Assembly: GCA_947311115.1 (NCBI GenBank)
Contig: CAMZKE010000049.1
Span: 1 to 41,212 of the forward strand
Direction: 5' to 3'
DNA length: 41,212 nucleotides
Source: an uncultured Bacteroidales bacterium
Lineage (GTDB): Bacteria > Bacteroidota > Bacteroidia > Bacteroidales > JAFGXI01
A program made the position numbers and the translations under genes. The notes under the pieces were generated by a model. The model ran no database searches. It was not told where the DNA came from and was given only the letters and a program-made list of their open reading frames with translations. Positions within the stretch are counted from its first letter, which is position 1; each line of letters opens with the position of its first letter. Positions 8,454-17,276 of the stretch are shown piece by piece.

Positions 8454-9671
8454 TTGAATTTCCCTCTTTTTATAGCACGCAGATATTTTTTTTCGAGAAA
8501 AAATACTAATGTAATAAATATTATATCGTTTATTTCAATTATTGGCGTTGCTGTTGGGTCGTTTGCTCTTATTGTAATTCTTTCTGTTTTTAACGGAATG
8601 GAGAATATTGCAATTTCAAACTTTAATTCTTTTGACCCGGAAATAAAAATTGTACATACAGGAAACACAAATTTTGATAAATCATTAGTATCAAGTAAAA
8701 TATCAGAATTTACTGAAATTGAAAGTATATCGTACACATTAACCGAAAATGCTCTTGTAAAATATCAGGATAAGCAACACCCATTTAAAATTAAGGGTGT
8801 TGATAGTAATTTTGAAAAAATTACAGGTATAGATACAATGATAATTAGAGGTGTTTTTAATGTTTCGGAAAAAGATGTGCCTTATGCAGTAATTGGCTAT
8901 TCAGTTGAATATCATTTATCAGTTGGAATCTATTTAATGTATCCGTTGAATATTTATTTGCCAAAAAGAAACGGAAAAATATCAGTAATAAACCCTGAAA
9001 CTGCCTTTAAAAAAGCAAATATTTTCCCTTCAGGTGTATATGGCATTGATAAAAGTATTGATGATTATATAATTGTTCCTTTAAATTTTTTACAAAAAAA
9101 TGCAGATTTAAAAGCTAAATGTGATGCAATAGATTTAAAATTAAAAAATGATGTTAATTTTGAAGATGTTAAGGAAAAATTACAAGCAATATTAGGCAAT
9201 AATTTTATTGTTAAAGATAGATTTCAGCAACACGAATTTATTTATAAGGTGCTAAAATCGGAAAAATCAATAGTTTTTTTAATACTTATTTTTATTTTGC
9301 TTATTGCTTCATTTAATATAATTGGCTCTATAGCAATGCTTATTTTAGATAAAGAACACGATATTTTTATCCTGAAAAGTATAGGTATTTTAAATAAAAA
9401 TGTGAAACGTATTTATATTTTTGAGGGTTGGCTAATTTCACAAACAGGAGTTATTATTGGTATTGCTATTGGAGTTGTTGTTGTATGGTTACAAGCTAAA
9501 TATGGGTTTATTACTATTGGCGATGGTAGCGAAAAATTTATTATTAATGCTTATCCTGTAAAGTTTAAAATGTTAGATTTAGTTTATGTTTATTTTACAG
9601 TTTCTGCAATAGGGTTGTTGGCTAGTTATTTACCTGTTCTTTACGTGTTTAAAAAACGAATAACAGCATAA
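8454..9671 (+). CDS. LolC/LolE-type lipoprotein-release ABC permease (FtsX family)
   Basis: 405 aa. The start is TTG 8454: it gives MNFPLFIARRYFFSRK, the canonical N-terminus of the family, and no in-frame ATG is near. One transmembrane helix at about 20-45 is followed by a large periplasmic domain (about 50-265) and three helices near 270-300, 320-350 and 370-397, with LILDKEHDIFILKSIG as the cytoplasmic coupling region. It should extract lipoproteins from the inner membrane with a LolD ATPase and LolA, neither of which is in the window. It ends with a terminator at 9769-9792. Confidence 0.9.
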   Translation: MNFPLFIARRYFFSRKNTNVINIISFISIIGVAVGSFALIVILSVFNGMENIAISNFNSFDPEIKIVHTGNTNFDKSLVSSKISEFTEIESISYTLTENALVKYQDKQHPFKIKGVDSNFEKITGIDTMIIRGVFNVSEKDVPYAVIGYSVEYHLSVGIYLMYPLNIYLPKRNGKISVINPETAFKKANIFPSGVYGIDKSIDDYIIVPLNFLQKNADLKAKCDAIDLKLKNDVNFEDVKEKLQAILGNNFIVKDRFQQHEFIYKVLKSEKSIVFLILIFILLIASFNIIGSIAMLILDKEHDIFILKSIGILNKNVKRIYIFEGWLISQTGVIIGIAIGVVVVWLQAKYGFITIGDGSEKFIINAYPVKFKMLDLVYVYFTVSAIGLLASYLPVLYVFKKRITA

Positions 9672-9768
9672 GTTATGGGTATTTTTACAAGTAAATGTCA
9701 GTTAGGGCAAATTCATACTTTATATTTTGTTTAGCGATATTTTAGGACGGGACAATATTGTAAAATAA

Positions 9769-9792
9769 AAAAGCAGGAGATATCCTGCTTTT
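9769..9792 (+). terminator. Rho-independent terminator after the LolC/E-type gene
   Basis: Perfect 10-bp stem AAAAGCAGGA (9769-9778) / TCCTGCTTTT (9783-9792) with a GATA loop. The terminal T-run is only four long but belongs to a T-rich tail. Confidence 0.8.
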
Positions 9793-9819
9793 AAGTGATT
9801 TTTTAAACCATAATATAAT

Positions 9820-9915
9820 AATAAATATCCTCGCTGTAAGTGAACGAAGTATCATTATGGAAAACAATAATTAATACGCCCAAATAGGCGGGGAATTTAA
9901 CTCAAACAGATTAAA
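9820..9915 (-). repeat. Two-hairpin repeat, family 1, minus-strand diverged copy
   Basis: Read on the minus strand it follows the same order as 39104-39200: TTTAATCTGTTTG, AATTCCCC, hairpin 1 (CGCCTA-TT-TGGGCG at 9877-9890), a 'ttttccataatgata' linker, then hairpin 2 (CTTCG...CGAGG). The stem bases differ from the other copies but mostly still pair. Its first bases supply the TAA stop codon (9911-9913) of the minus-strand gene. Confidence 0.65.
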
Positions 9916-10507
9916 AAGCCTTTTTCTTAAGTAAATATTTGGCCAAAGTTTTGGCTCCTTTTGCATAGCTTTCGCCAACTCTAACACCTGAGTCATAATC
10001 GCCACCACCAACGCCGGTTGCTTTTTGTGAATCAATTTTTAATAGTACATTTCCTTCTTTATCGCTAAAAGTTGCATACCAATTAACTAATGCAGGTTTT
10101 TTCATTATACCAATATTAAAACCCGGCTCAATAAAATAAGTGTGAATTACTAGCGTACAATCATAATTTTCCATAGCATCAGATGCACTAACACCAACTT
10201 TAGCTAAAACTTTATTAAATAAAGCTTCAAATTTTGGTTTGTAATGCACGTCTCTATCAGCTTTCCAATTTGTTTCCCATTTATCGCCATCACCAGGATT
10301 TTTTTCATTGTATTTTGCTTTTTTTTCTTTTATATACTCTGCTTCAGTAGTTTTTCCAACTTTTAAATTATCATCGTATATAAATTCAAGTTTAATGTTT
10401 TTTATTCCATTTAAGTTTTTGTAATCGCCATTAAGCTTAGTTAATTTTTGTGCGAAACTGCTTGTTGTAAATGCTATTATAATAGCAAATAATATTGCTT
10501 TTTTCAT
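9911..10507 (-). CDS. Secreted conserved hypothetical protein
   Basis: 198 aa with a signal peptide (1-19, ends SFAQ). The mature part begins LTKLNGDYKNLNGIKNIKLEFIYDD, has a charged stretch about 50-80 (EKNPGDGDKWETNWKADR), then alternating beta/alpha sequence including DCTLVIHTYFIEPGFNIG and a Gly-rich GVGGGDYDSG before a Lys-rich C-terminus. The pattern suggests a periplasmic or lipoprotein-like alpha/beta domain of the kind that builds a response from several strands; I do not recognise the family. Monocistronic; its stop codon lies inside a family-1 repeat. Confidence 0.7.
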   Translation of the reverse strand: MKKAILFAIIIAFTTSSFAQKLTKLNGDYKNLNGIKNIKLEFIYDDNLKVGKTTEAEYIKEKKAKYNEKNPGDGDKWETNWKADRDVHYKPKFEALFNKVLAKVGVSASDAMENYDCTLVIHTYFIEPGFNIGIMKKPALVNWYATFSDKEGNVLLKIDSQKATGVGGGDYDSGVRVGESYAKGAKTLAKYLLKKKAF

Positions 10508-10668
10508 TTGTTTTATTTTATATTAATATTTTTATTATTGTGCAAATTAATACTTTTTCTACAAAAAACATATAATATCATCTTATAATCAATCTAAATT
10601 AAAACATATTTGTCGTTTAAATATATATTTTTCCATATATTTAGAAAACATTTAAAAAAATCAATACT

Positions 10669-11331
10669 ATGAAAATTAATTTTATAATAATGCTAATTAT
10701 GTTTAGCACGGTATCATTTAGTCAAAACAAAATTGAAATAAAATCAGGAACAGATAAATTTTCTGTAGGAAAAGCTGATGTACTTATCGCAAATATATAT
10801 GATGCAGATGTTGAGTATGTTAAAAAGTCATGGAAAAAACTTATTAAACGATATAGCGGAAGTGTAAAAATGGGTTCTGAAATTTTTGCTGATGATGTTA
10901 CAATAAAAAAATTGTCAACAAATACAGCAGATATTTATGCTAAAATTAATAGTAAAAAGGATAATATTGTAGAAATAATTGTTGCAGTTGATTTGGGTGG
11001 TGCTTTTTTATCTAAATCGGCACACCCTGACAAATTTAAAGTATTTGAAGAAATTCTTAAAACATTTGCTACCGAAGTAAGTAAAGAAGCTGTTAGAGAA
11101 GAAATTGACACCCAAGAAAAAATACTTAGCAAAATGGAAAAAGGACAAGAAAAACTTGTTTCAGATAAAGAAAAATTACAATCAGAAATTGAAAAATACA
11201 AACAAAAAATAATAGATAACGAAAAGGAAATTGAACAAAATACAAAAGCCCAAGAAGAAAAACAAAAATTAATAAAAGCTCAGAAAGCTGTAATATTAAA
11301 ACTTTCTGACAAAGAAAGAGCAATTAAATAA
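10669..11331 (+). CDS. Secreted protein with a long C-terminal coiled coil
   Basis: 220 aa. Signal peptide 1-18 (ends SFSQ). Residues 19-130 form a small alpha/beta domain of unknown family (KIEIKSGTDKFSVGKADVLIANIYDADVEYVKKSWKKLIKRY...); about 140-215 is a continuous charged heptad-type coiled coil rich in E, K and Q. A near-consensus -7 box (CATATTTG, about 10606-10613) would give a leader of about 50 nt. It may be co-transcribed with the next gene 34 nt downstream. Function unknown. Confidence 0.7.
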   Translation: MKINFIIMLIMFSTVSFSQNKIEIKSGTDKFSVGKADVLIANIYDADVEYVKKSWKKLIKRYSGSVKMGSEIFADDVTIKKLSTNTADIYAKINSKKDNIVEIIVAVDLGGAFLSKSAHPDKFKVFEEILKTFATEVSKEAVREEIDTQEKILSKMEKGQEKLVSDKEKLQSEIEKYKQKIIDNEKEIEQNTKAQEEKQKLIKAQKAVILKLSDKERAIK

Positions 11332-11365
11332 TTTATTTTTTACAACATATTATTAGCTTTCATTT

Positions 11366-12280
11366 ATGAATTTGCGAAAATTATTTATTAATGTATTAAT
11401 TATTGTAATAGGATTAACTTTTATTTTTTCTGCCTATTCTAAACTTGTAGATATTTCTGTATTTACCGATACTATTAATAATTATGGATTTAAACAATTA
11501 GGCTTTCTTGCTCCGGTAATTGTTATTATTGAGTTGCTTTTAGGTTTGCAACTTTTGCTTTTTATTAATGTAAAAAAAGTTTTACTCATCTCTATTTTTA
11601 CATTTATATTTTTTACAGGTATTTTTTCTTATGGTTATTTAGTTAAAGATATTGAAAGTTGCGGGTGTTTTGGTAATATGGTTTCAAAATTTTTGGATAC
11701 ACCATTGATGCTATACATCAAAAATGCTATTTTAATAATTATTAGTTTTATTGCATACCAAAAATACAAAGTATCTACTAACGAAAATAAAGTTTTAAAA
11801 ATTGTAATAATAGCTGTAATTACCGGATACGCTCTTTTTATTGCGGGTTATACATATAAGCCTACAATGATAATAAACTCGCCAAATGTAGAGAAATTTT
11901 TAAATAAATCAACACAAGAAGTTGGCTTAGAAAACTTTTATAAATTTTCTGAGGATTCAACTTATATAGCCATTATTTTTTCATATACCTGCCCTCATTG
12001 TTTAAATACAATAGCTAATGTAAATTTATTTAAAGAACATGCTTATGTTGATAATATTATTTATTTACCTGTAGGAGGAGGACAGGCAAAAATTGACTTC
12101 GATAATAATTATAAAGTCATAGGTCCTAGAATTGATGGTGCTTCTGCCGGTATTTCAAGAGTTTCAGGCACATACCCTACTATTTTGTTTATTAAAAACA
12201 ATAGTATTATATTTGTAAACGAAGGTTTTATATCGGCACCTCTAATATTTTTCAGATGGAATAACCTAAAACTAAATTAA
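11366..12280 (+). CDS. MauE/DoxX-type membrane protein fused to a thioredoxin-like domain
   Basis: 304 aa. Residues 1-125 form four transmembrane helices of the DoxX/MauE type with SCGCFG (about 96-101) between helices 3 and 4, a hallmark of this group. A fifth helix lies near 145-165. The C-terminal part (about 180-295) resembles a periplasmic thioredoxin fold with a CPHC motif (SYTCPHCLN) and a later cis-Pro-like loop (SGTYPTILF). This is the architecture of Bacteroidota 'BT_3928-like' proteins, thought to move redox equivalents across the membrane. A six-cysteine lipoprotein gene starts 6 nt after its stop. Confidence 0.8.
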   Translation: MNLRKLFINVLIIVIGLTFIFSAYSKLVDISVFTDTINNYGFKQLGFLAPVIVIIELLLGLQLLLFINVKKVLLISIFTFIFFTGIFSYGYLVKDIESCGCFGNMVSKFLDTPLMLYIKNAILIIISFIAYQKYKVSTNENKVLKIVIIAVITGYALFIAGYTYKPTMIINSPNVEKFLNKSTQEVGLENFYKFSEDSTYIAIIFSYTCPHCLNTIANVNLFKEHAYVDNIIYLPVGGGQAKIDFDNNYKVIGPRIDGASAGISRVSGTYPTILFIKNNSIIFVNEGFISAPLIFFRWNNLKLN

Positions 12281-12286
12281 TGTACT

Positions 12287-12502
12287 ATGAATAAATTTAT
12301 TATTATTATAATGGGAGCTTTATTGCTTGGCTCTATGATATACCTTACCGGTTGTGAAGCAGAAGGTGATGATGGATATGCTACTTGCGATGGCACTTGC
12401 GATTATAGTAATCCATACTCAAATCAGTATGCTTCAAGTTGTTATGCAAGCAAATCAGATTGCGAAAACGACACAGGTCATACTTGTACCGATTGTAGTT
12501 AA
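12287..12502 (+). CDS. Small six-cysteine lipoprotein
   Basis: 71 aa. A hydrophobic signal ends in the lipobox-like LTGC (Cys 23). The mature part of about 48 residues has six further cysteines in three clusters (ATC-GTC, SSC-SDC, HTC-TDC) and is rich in D, S, N and Y, consistent with three disulfides or a small metal-binding site. The gene is 6 nt downstream of the MauE-thioredoxin fusion, with which it almost certainly shares an mRNA, so the lipoprotein is a likely disulfide substrate or electron-relay partner (inference). I do not recognise a family. Confidence 0.75.
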   Translation: MNKFIIIIMGALLLGSMIYLTGCEAEGDDGYATCDGTCDYSNPYSNQYASSCYASKSDCENDTGHTCTDCS

Positions 12503-12557
12503 AGCATAAATAATACGGGTAAAAGAGCTATTGTTATGAAGTTGCTATTAGATGTTC

Positions 12558-13169
12558 CTATAATTTACTGTTAATATTTTTCCTAAAAAATAATATGATA
12601 GTAATAACACTTACTGTTATTGAAGCATCAGCAATATTAAAAACAGGTCGAAAGAAAATAAAATGCTCGTTTCCCCATATAGGAAACCACTCAGGGAAAT
12701 GACCGTTAATTATTGGGAAATAAAACATATCTACAACCTTACCGTAAAGTACCGGTGCATAACCACCACCTTCAGGTAAGACTTCTGCAACACGATAATA
12801 ACTGTCGCTAAACATTACACCATAAAATAAACTATCTAAAATATTACCCAAAGCACCGGCAAAAATTCCGCCAATACTAAGCATATAGCCCATATTTTTT
12901 TCTTTCGATTTTGATAATTTATAAAGATAATAGCCAATAAATCCAACAGCAATTATTCTAAAAATACTTAGTGCAATTTTACCAAAATTTCCACCAAGTT
13001 CCATACCATAAGCCATTCCGTTATTTTCGGTAAAATGTATAATAAACCAATTACCTATAACATTAAACTCTTGTCCTAAAAACATAGTACTTTTAATGTA
13101 AATTTTAAGAGCTTGGTCTATAAAAAGAATAATGGCTATAAGAATTATAGCTTTTGTAAGTTTTGACAT
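12558..13169 (-). CDS. lspA: Lipoprotein signal peptidase (signal peptidase II)
   Basis: 203 aa, longer than the ~165 aa of E. coli, mainly by an insertion around 118-145. Four transmembrane helices. Catalytic aspartates are in VVDMFYF (D147) and FNIADASI (D181); the GALGNILDSLFYG motif lies at 105-117. It cleaves the signal peptide of diacylglyceryl-prolipoproteins at the inner membrane. Last gene of the ileS-dksA-lspA cluster; 126 nt with a palindromic repeat separates it from the DksA-like gene. Confidence 0.95.
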   Translation of the reverse strand: MSKLTKAIILIAIILFIDQALKIYIKSTMFLGQEFNVIGNWFIIHFTENNGMAYGMELGGNFGKIALSIFRIIAVGFIGYYLYKLSKSKEKNMGYMLSIGGIFAGALGNILDSLFYGVMFSDSYYRVAEVLPEGGGYAPVLYGKVVDMFYFPIINGHFPEWFPIWGNEHFIFFRPVFNIADASITVSVITIILFFRKNINSKL

Positions 13170-13191
13170 CTACTGAGGGTAATTAGATATG

Positions 13192-13286
13192 AGACGATTA
13201 GATATGAGATGTGAGATATTATAATGAGATATGAAAATTTAGACATTTATTGTCTTAGTGTCTATCATTTCATATCTCACATCTAT
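13192..13286. repeat. Palindromic 'gatatgaga' repeat between the DksA-like gene and lspA
   Basis: Two inverted pairs overlap: AGATGTGAGATAT (13207-13219) with its exact 13-nt reverse complement (13272-13284), and GAGATATGAAA (13225-13235) with TTTCATATCTC (13268-13278). An inner AGACA/TGTCT pair closes a further stem. Tandem 'gatatgaga' units (13196-13232) form the left arm. It could form a long hairpin in the intercistronic mRNA. Confidence 0.65.
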
Positions 13287-13295
13287 AAATCTATG

Positions 13296-13673
13296 TTATT
13301 TTTGATTATTTTTTGCGTCAATACTTAAAGTAGCATGAGGTACTGCTCTAAGTCTTTCTTTACTTATTAATTTACCTGTTTCACGGCAAATGCCATAAGT
13401 TTTGTTACCAATTCGCATTAATGCAGCTTCTAAGTGATTAATAAATTTTTGTTGACGTTGCGCAAGTCGTCCTGCCTCTTCTTTAGATAAAACCGATGCT
13501 CCCTCCTCTAAAACTTTAAAAGTAGGTGAAGTATCGTCAGTTCCGTTACCATCACTATTAGTTATAGTTGCTTTTAACAACTTGTAATCTTCTTTAGCTT
13601 TTGCAAGTTTTTTTTCTATTAATTCTTTAAATTCTTGTAATTCTTCGTCAGTATATCTTGTTTTTTCTGCCAT
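13296..13673 (-). CDS. DksA/TraR-family protein without zinc-finger cysteines
   Basis: 125 aa. N-terminal coiled coil about 8-50, then a globular part ending RIGNKTYGICRETGKLISKERLRAVPHATLSID, the conserved TraR/DksA C-terminal motif. Only one cysteine (in GICRETG) remains of the four that bind zinc in E. coli DksA, so the finger must fold without zinc; from memory this is usual in Bacteroidota. Expected to act in the RNA polymerase secondary channel. It lies 17 nt after ileS and has a near-perfect Shine-Dalgarno. Confidence 0.88.
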   Translation of the reverse strand: MAEKTRYTDEELQEFKELIEKKLAKAKEDYKLLKATITNSDGNGTDDTSPTFKVLEEGASVLSKEEAGRLAQRQQKFINHLEAALMRIGNKTYGICRETGKLISKERLRAVPHATLSIDAKNNQK

Positions 13674-13680
13674 AATAAAG

Positions 13681-13689
13681 TCCTCCTTA
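13681..13689 (-). promoter_or_regulatory. Perfect Shine-Dalgarno before the DksA-like gene
   Basis: On the minus strand TAAGGAGGA sits 7 nt before the ATG (13673). Bacteroidota genes normally lack Shine-Dalgarno sequences, and no other gene in this window has one of this strength. Confidence 0.8.
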
Positions 13690-13690
13690 T

Positions 13691-16600
13691 TTAATTTACT
13701 TTAGTAATTTCAATCAATGTAGTTACGTCTTTTTCTATCTCTACGCTGATTCCGTTATTTTGTTCAATTTTTTCGACAAGTATAATTTCTTTTGCCAAAG
13801 TTTGATTAGCAATATAATCATTAAAATTGTTAATTGCCAAATTTATAGCATCGTGTTTTTCAATTTTTATTAATACTCTGTCAGTAACTTCAAAACCACT
13901 ATCTTTTCTAATGTTTTGAATACGATTTACAAATTCTCTTGCAATTCCCTCTTGTTGAAGCTTATCTGTAATATTAATATCTAAAGCCACCGTAATTTTT
14001 CCTTCGCTACTTACTAACCAACCCGGTATATCTTGCGAAACTATTTCAACATCGTCTAATCCTAACTGTATATTTTCTCCATTTACATTAATAATAAACG
14101 ACTCTTCTGTTTCAAATTTTGCAATACCATCTTGGTCTATTTTATTAATTTCGGCTGCAATAGCTTTCATATTTTTGCCGTATTTAGGTCCAAGAGTTTT
14201 AAAGTTAGGTTTTATTTTCTTAACCAAAACTCCGGTAGTATCGGTAAGATAATCAAGTTCTTTTACATTTATTTCAGATAAAATAAGGTCTTCAACTTTT
14301 TTAAGTTGCTCAGCAAAATTTTTGTTTAAAACAGGCACCATTATTTTTTGTAATGGCTGACGTACTTTTAAGCTTACTTTTCGGCGTAAACCTAATACCA
14401 TGCTTGAGATTTGCTGTGCAATTTCTTGACGTTCTTCAAGTGCTTTGTCAATCAGTTTTTTATCGTATTTTGGAAATTCTGCAATATGTACCGATTTATT
14501 GTCTCTACCTGTTGCTGTTGTTAAATCGCCATAAAGTTGCTCGGCATAAAACGGAGCAATTGGAGCCATTAATTTTGCAACTGTCTCTAAACAAGTGTAA
14601 AGTGTTTGGTAAGCTGCAATTTTATCGGTGTTATAATCGCCACCCCAATAACGCTTTCGGTTTAAGCGAACATACCAGTTACTTAAGTTTTCGCCAACAA
14701 ACTCCTGAATTGCTCTCCCTGCACGAGTTGGTTCGTAATTTTCAAGATTTTCGGTAACTTCTTTTATTAAAGAGTTTAATAATGAAATTATCCATTTATC
14801 AATTTCTTGACGTTGGTTAACCGGAACTTCATCTTCACTATAATTAAAACCATCAACATTAGCATAAAGCGAGAAGAACGAGTATGTATTGTAAAGAGTT
14901 CCGAAAAATTTACGACGAACCTCATCAACACCATCAATATTAAATTTTAAGTTATCCCAAGGTTGTGAGTTAGTTGTCATATACCAACGCACAGGGTCAG
15001 AGCCAAATTTTTCTATAGCACCAAAAGGGTCAACACCATTGTTAAGGCGTTTCGACATTTTAACACCATTTTTATCTAAAACTAAACCGTTTGAAATAAT
15101 ATTTTTAAATGCAACCGAATCGAATAACATTGTACCAAGTGCATGAAGTGTAAAGAACCAACCACGAGTTTGGTCAACGCCTTCGGCAATAAAATCAGCA
15201 GGGTAATATCCTTTTTCATCAATAAGTTCTTTGTTTTCGAACGGATAATGAAGTTGAGCGTAAGGCATTGCTCCTGAATCGAACCAAACATCAATAAGGT
15301 CTAATTCGCGAGTCATTTTTTGCCCTGATTTAGATACTAAATAAATATTGTCAACATAAGGGCGATGTAAATCTATTTTTTCGTAATTTTCTTTTGAGTA
15401 ATCACCAACAACAAAAGCTTTATCTTTATATGGGTTCGATGTCATAAATCCGGCTTTAACAGCTTTTTCTATTTCGTTATAAAGTTCTTCAATTGAACCT
15501 ATGCAGATTTCTTCGGTTTTATCTTCCGAAACCCAAATAGGTAATGGTGTTCCCCAGTAACGCGAACGTGATAAATTCCAATCTTGAAGATTTTCTAACC
15601 ACTTACCAAATCGTCCTGTACCTGTTGATTGAGGTTTCCAATTAATTGTTTGGTTAAGTTCAGACATACGAGCTTTTGCTGCAGTAGTTTTAATAAACCA
15701 ACTATCTAAAGGATAATACAATACAGGTTTATCTGTACGCCAGCAATGAGGGTAATTATGTTCGTGTTTTTCAACTTTAAAAGCTTTATTTTCTTTTTTC
15801 AGCATTACTGATAAATCAATATCAAGAGTAACAGCTTTAGCATCTAATGTTGTGTCATAAGCATTTTTCACATATCTACCTGCATACTCTTTATAAAGCT
15901 CAACATTTAAATTGTTTGCTATAAAATCTTCATGTAAATCTTCGATACGGAAAAAACGACCTTGACGGTCAACCATTGGCTGACGCTTTTCATCTTTATC
16001 AATTAAAATAAGCGGTACAATTCCGGCAGCTTTTGCAACTCTATCATCATCGGCACCAAAAGTTGGGGCAATATGTACTATACCTGTACCATCTTCGGTT
16101 GTAACAAAGTCGCCAAGAATTACCTTAAATGAATTACCATCGGGTTTAACCCAAGGTATTAATTGCTCATAGCTTATTCCTTCAAAATCTTTTCCTTTAT
16201 ATTCGGCAATTACTTTAAATGGTATTTTTTTATCGCCTAATTTATATTCATCAAAACTAAGTTCTGAATTTTCAGGTTTAAAGTATGCTGATAAACGGTC
16301 TTTTGCTAAAATTACAATTATTGGCTCGCCCGTGTATTGATTAAAACTTGCTACTTTTAAATAAGATATTCCACTTCCTACTGCCAGTGCGGTGTTAGAT
16401 GGTAATGTCCAAGGAGTAGTTGTCCAAGCAATAAATTGTACTTTGTCTGTCGCAAACTCATCAATATCGATAAATAAAAACTCCGATTTATCGTTTTTAA
16501 CAATATTAAATTGAGCAACAGCGGTTGTATCTTTAACATCTTTATAACAACCCGGCTGATTAAGTTCGTGTGTACTTAAACCTGTTCCTGCAGCGGGCGA

Positions 16601-17146
16601 AAATGGTTGTATTGTGTAGCCTTTATACATTAATCCCTTATTGTAAAGGCGTTGCAATAAGTGCCATAATGTTTCAATATACCTGTTATCATAAGTAATA
16701 TATGGGTCATTCATATCAACCCAATAACCCATTTTATCAGTAAGGTCTTCCCACATATCGGTATATTGCATTACATCTTCACGACAAGCTTTGTTGTAAT
16801 CGTCAACCGATACTTTTTTGCCAATATCTTCTTTTGTTATTCCAAGCTTTTTTTCTACGCTAAGTTCAATAGGTAATCCGTGAGTGTCCCAACCGGCTTT
16901 TCGCTTAACCTGAAAACCTTGCTGAGTTTTATATCGACAAAAAACATCTTTAATAGTACGTGCCATAACATGATGAATACCCGGTTTTCCGTTTGCAGAT
17001 GGTGGTCCTTCGTAAAATACAAATGCAGGTTTTCCTTCACGAGAAGAAATACTTTTTTCGAAAGTTTTTTCACTCTTCCACTTTTCTACTATCTCTTTGT
17101 TTATGTCCGACAGATTAAACTGCTTGTAAATATTAAACTTAGCCAT
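13691..17146 (-). CDS. ileS: Isoleucyl-tRNA synthetase
   Basis: 1151 aa, the long class I form. The HIGH-type signature is PPSANGKPGIHH (about 49-60), the editing domain lies at about 200-420 (WTTTPWTLPSNTALAVG, GTGIVHIAPTFGADD), KMSKR appears in GVKMSKRLNNGVDPF, and the C-terminal anticodon-binding region ends in a typical DUF5915-like extension. It charges tRNA-Ile and proofreads valine. First gene of the ileS-dksA-lspA cluster; a TATCTTTG -7 element lies 30 nt upstream. Confidence 0.97.
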   Translation of the reverse strand: MAKFNIYKQFNLSDINKEIVEKWKSEKTFEKSISSREGKPAFVFYEGPPSANGKPGIHHVMARTIKDVFCRYKTQQGFQVKRKAGWDTHGLPIELSVEKKLGITKEDIGKKVSVDDYNKACREDVMQYTDMWEDLTDKMGYWVDMNDPYITYDNRYIETLWHLLQRLYNKGLMYKGYTIQPFSPAAGTGLSTHELNQPGCYKDVKDTTAVAQFNIVKNDKSEFLFIDIDEFATDKVQFIAWTTTPWTLPSNTALAVGSGISYLKVASFNQYTGEPIIVILAKDRLSAYFKPENSELSFDEYKLGDKKIPFKVIAEYKGKDFEGISYEQLIPWVKPDGNSFKVILGDFVTTEDGTGIVHIAPTFGADDDRVAKAAGIVPLILIDKDEKRQPMVDRQGRFFRIEDLHEDFIANNLNVELYKEYAGRYVKNAYDTTLDAKAVTLDIDLSVMLKKENKAFKVEKHEHNYPHCWRTDKPVLYYPLDSWFIKTTAAKARMSELNQTINWKPQSTGTGRFGKWLENLQDWNLSRSRYWGTPLPIWVSEDKTEEICIGSIEELYNEIEKAVKAGFMTSNPYKDKAFVVGDYSKENYEKIDLHRPYVDNIYLVSKSGQKMTRELDLIDVWFDSGAMPYAQLHYPFENKELIDEKGYYPADFIAEGVDQTRGWFFTLHALGTMLFDSVAFKNIISNGLVLDKNGVKMSKRLNNGVDPFGAIEKFGSDPVRWYMTTNSQPWDNLKFNIDGVDEVRRKFFGTLYNTYSFFSLYANVDGFNYSEDEVPVNQRQEIDKWIISLLNSLIKEVTENLENYEPTRAGRAIQEFVGENLSNWYVRLNRKRYWGGDYNTDKIAAYQTLYTCLETVAKLMAPIAPFYAEQLYGDLTTATGRDNKSVHIAEFPKYDKKLIDKALEERQEIAQQISSMVLGLRRKVSLKVRQPLQKIMVPVLNKNFAEQLKKVEDLILSEINVKELDYLTDTTGVLVKKIKPNFKTLGPKYGKNMKAIAAEINKIDQDGIAKFETEESFIINVNGENIQLGLDDVEIVSQDIPGWLVSSEGKITVALDINITDKLQQEGIAREFVNRIQNIRKDSGFEVTDRVLIKIEKHDAINLAINNFNDYIANQTLAKEIILVEKIEQNNGISVEIEKDVTTLIEITKVN

Positions 17147-17175
17147 ATTAAAACACTTATTTTTTTATGAATTTG

Positions 17176-17183
17176 CAAAGATA
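17176..17183 (-). promoter_or_regulatory. -7 promoter element for ileS
   Basis: On the minus strand TATCTTTG matches TAnnTTTG and predicts a start near 17172, giving a leader of about 26 nt. Confidence 0.65.
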
Positions 17184-17276
17184 GTAAAAACTTAGGTGTT
17201 TTTAATATAGGGAACTTCTAATAATTCATTCGCATTAAGATTTTTAGAATTTTTTATAGGCGATTTAATTTTTAGA

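Noticed and set aside
14353-14757. 134-aa plus-strand ORF inside ileS
   Set aside because: Antisense shadow of a well-supported gene; composition is not protein-like and no start context is present.
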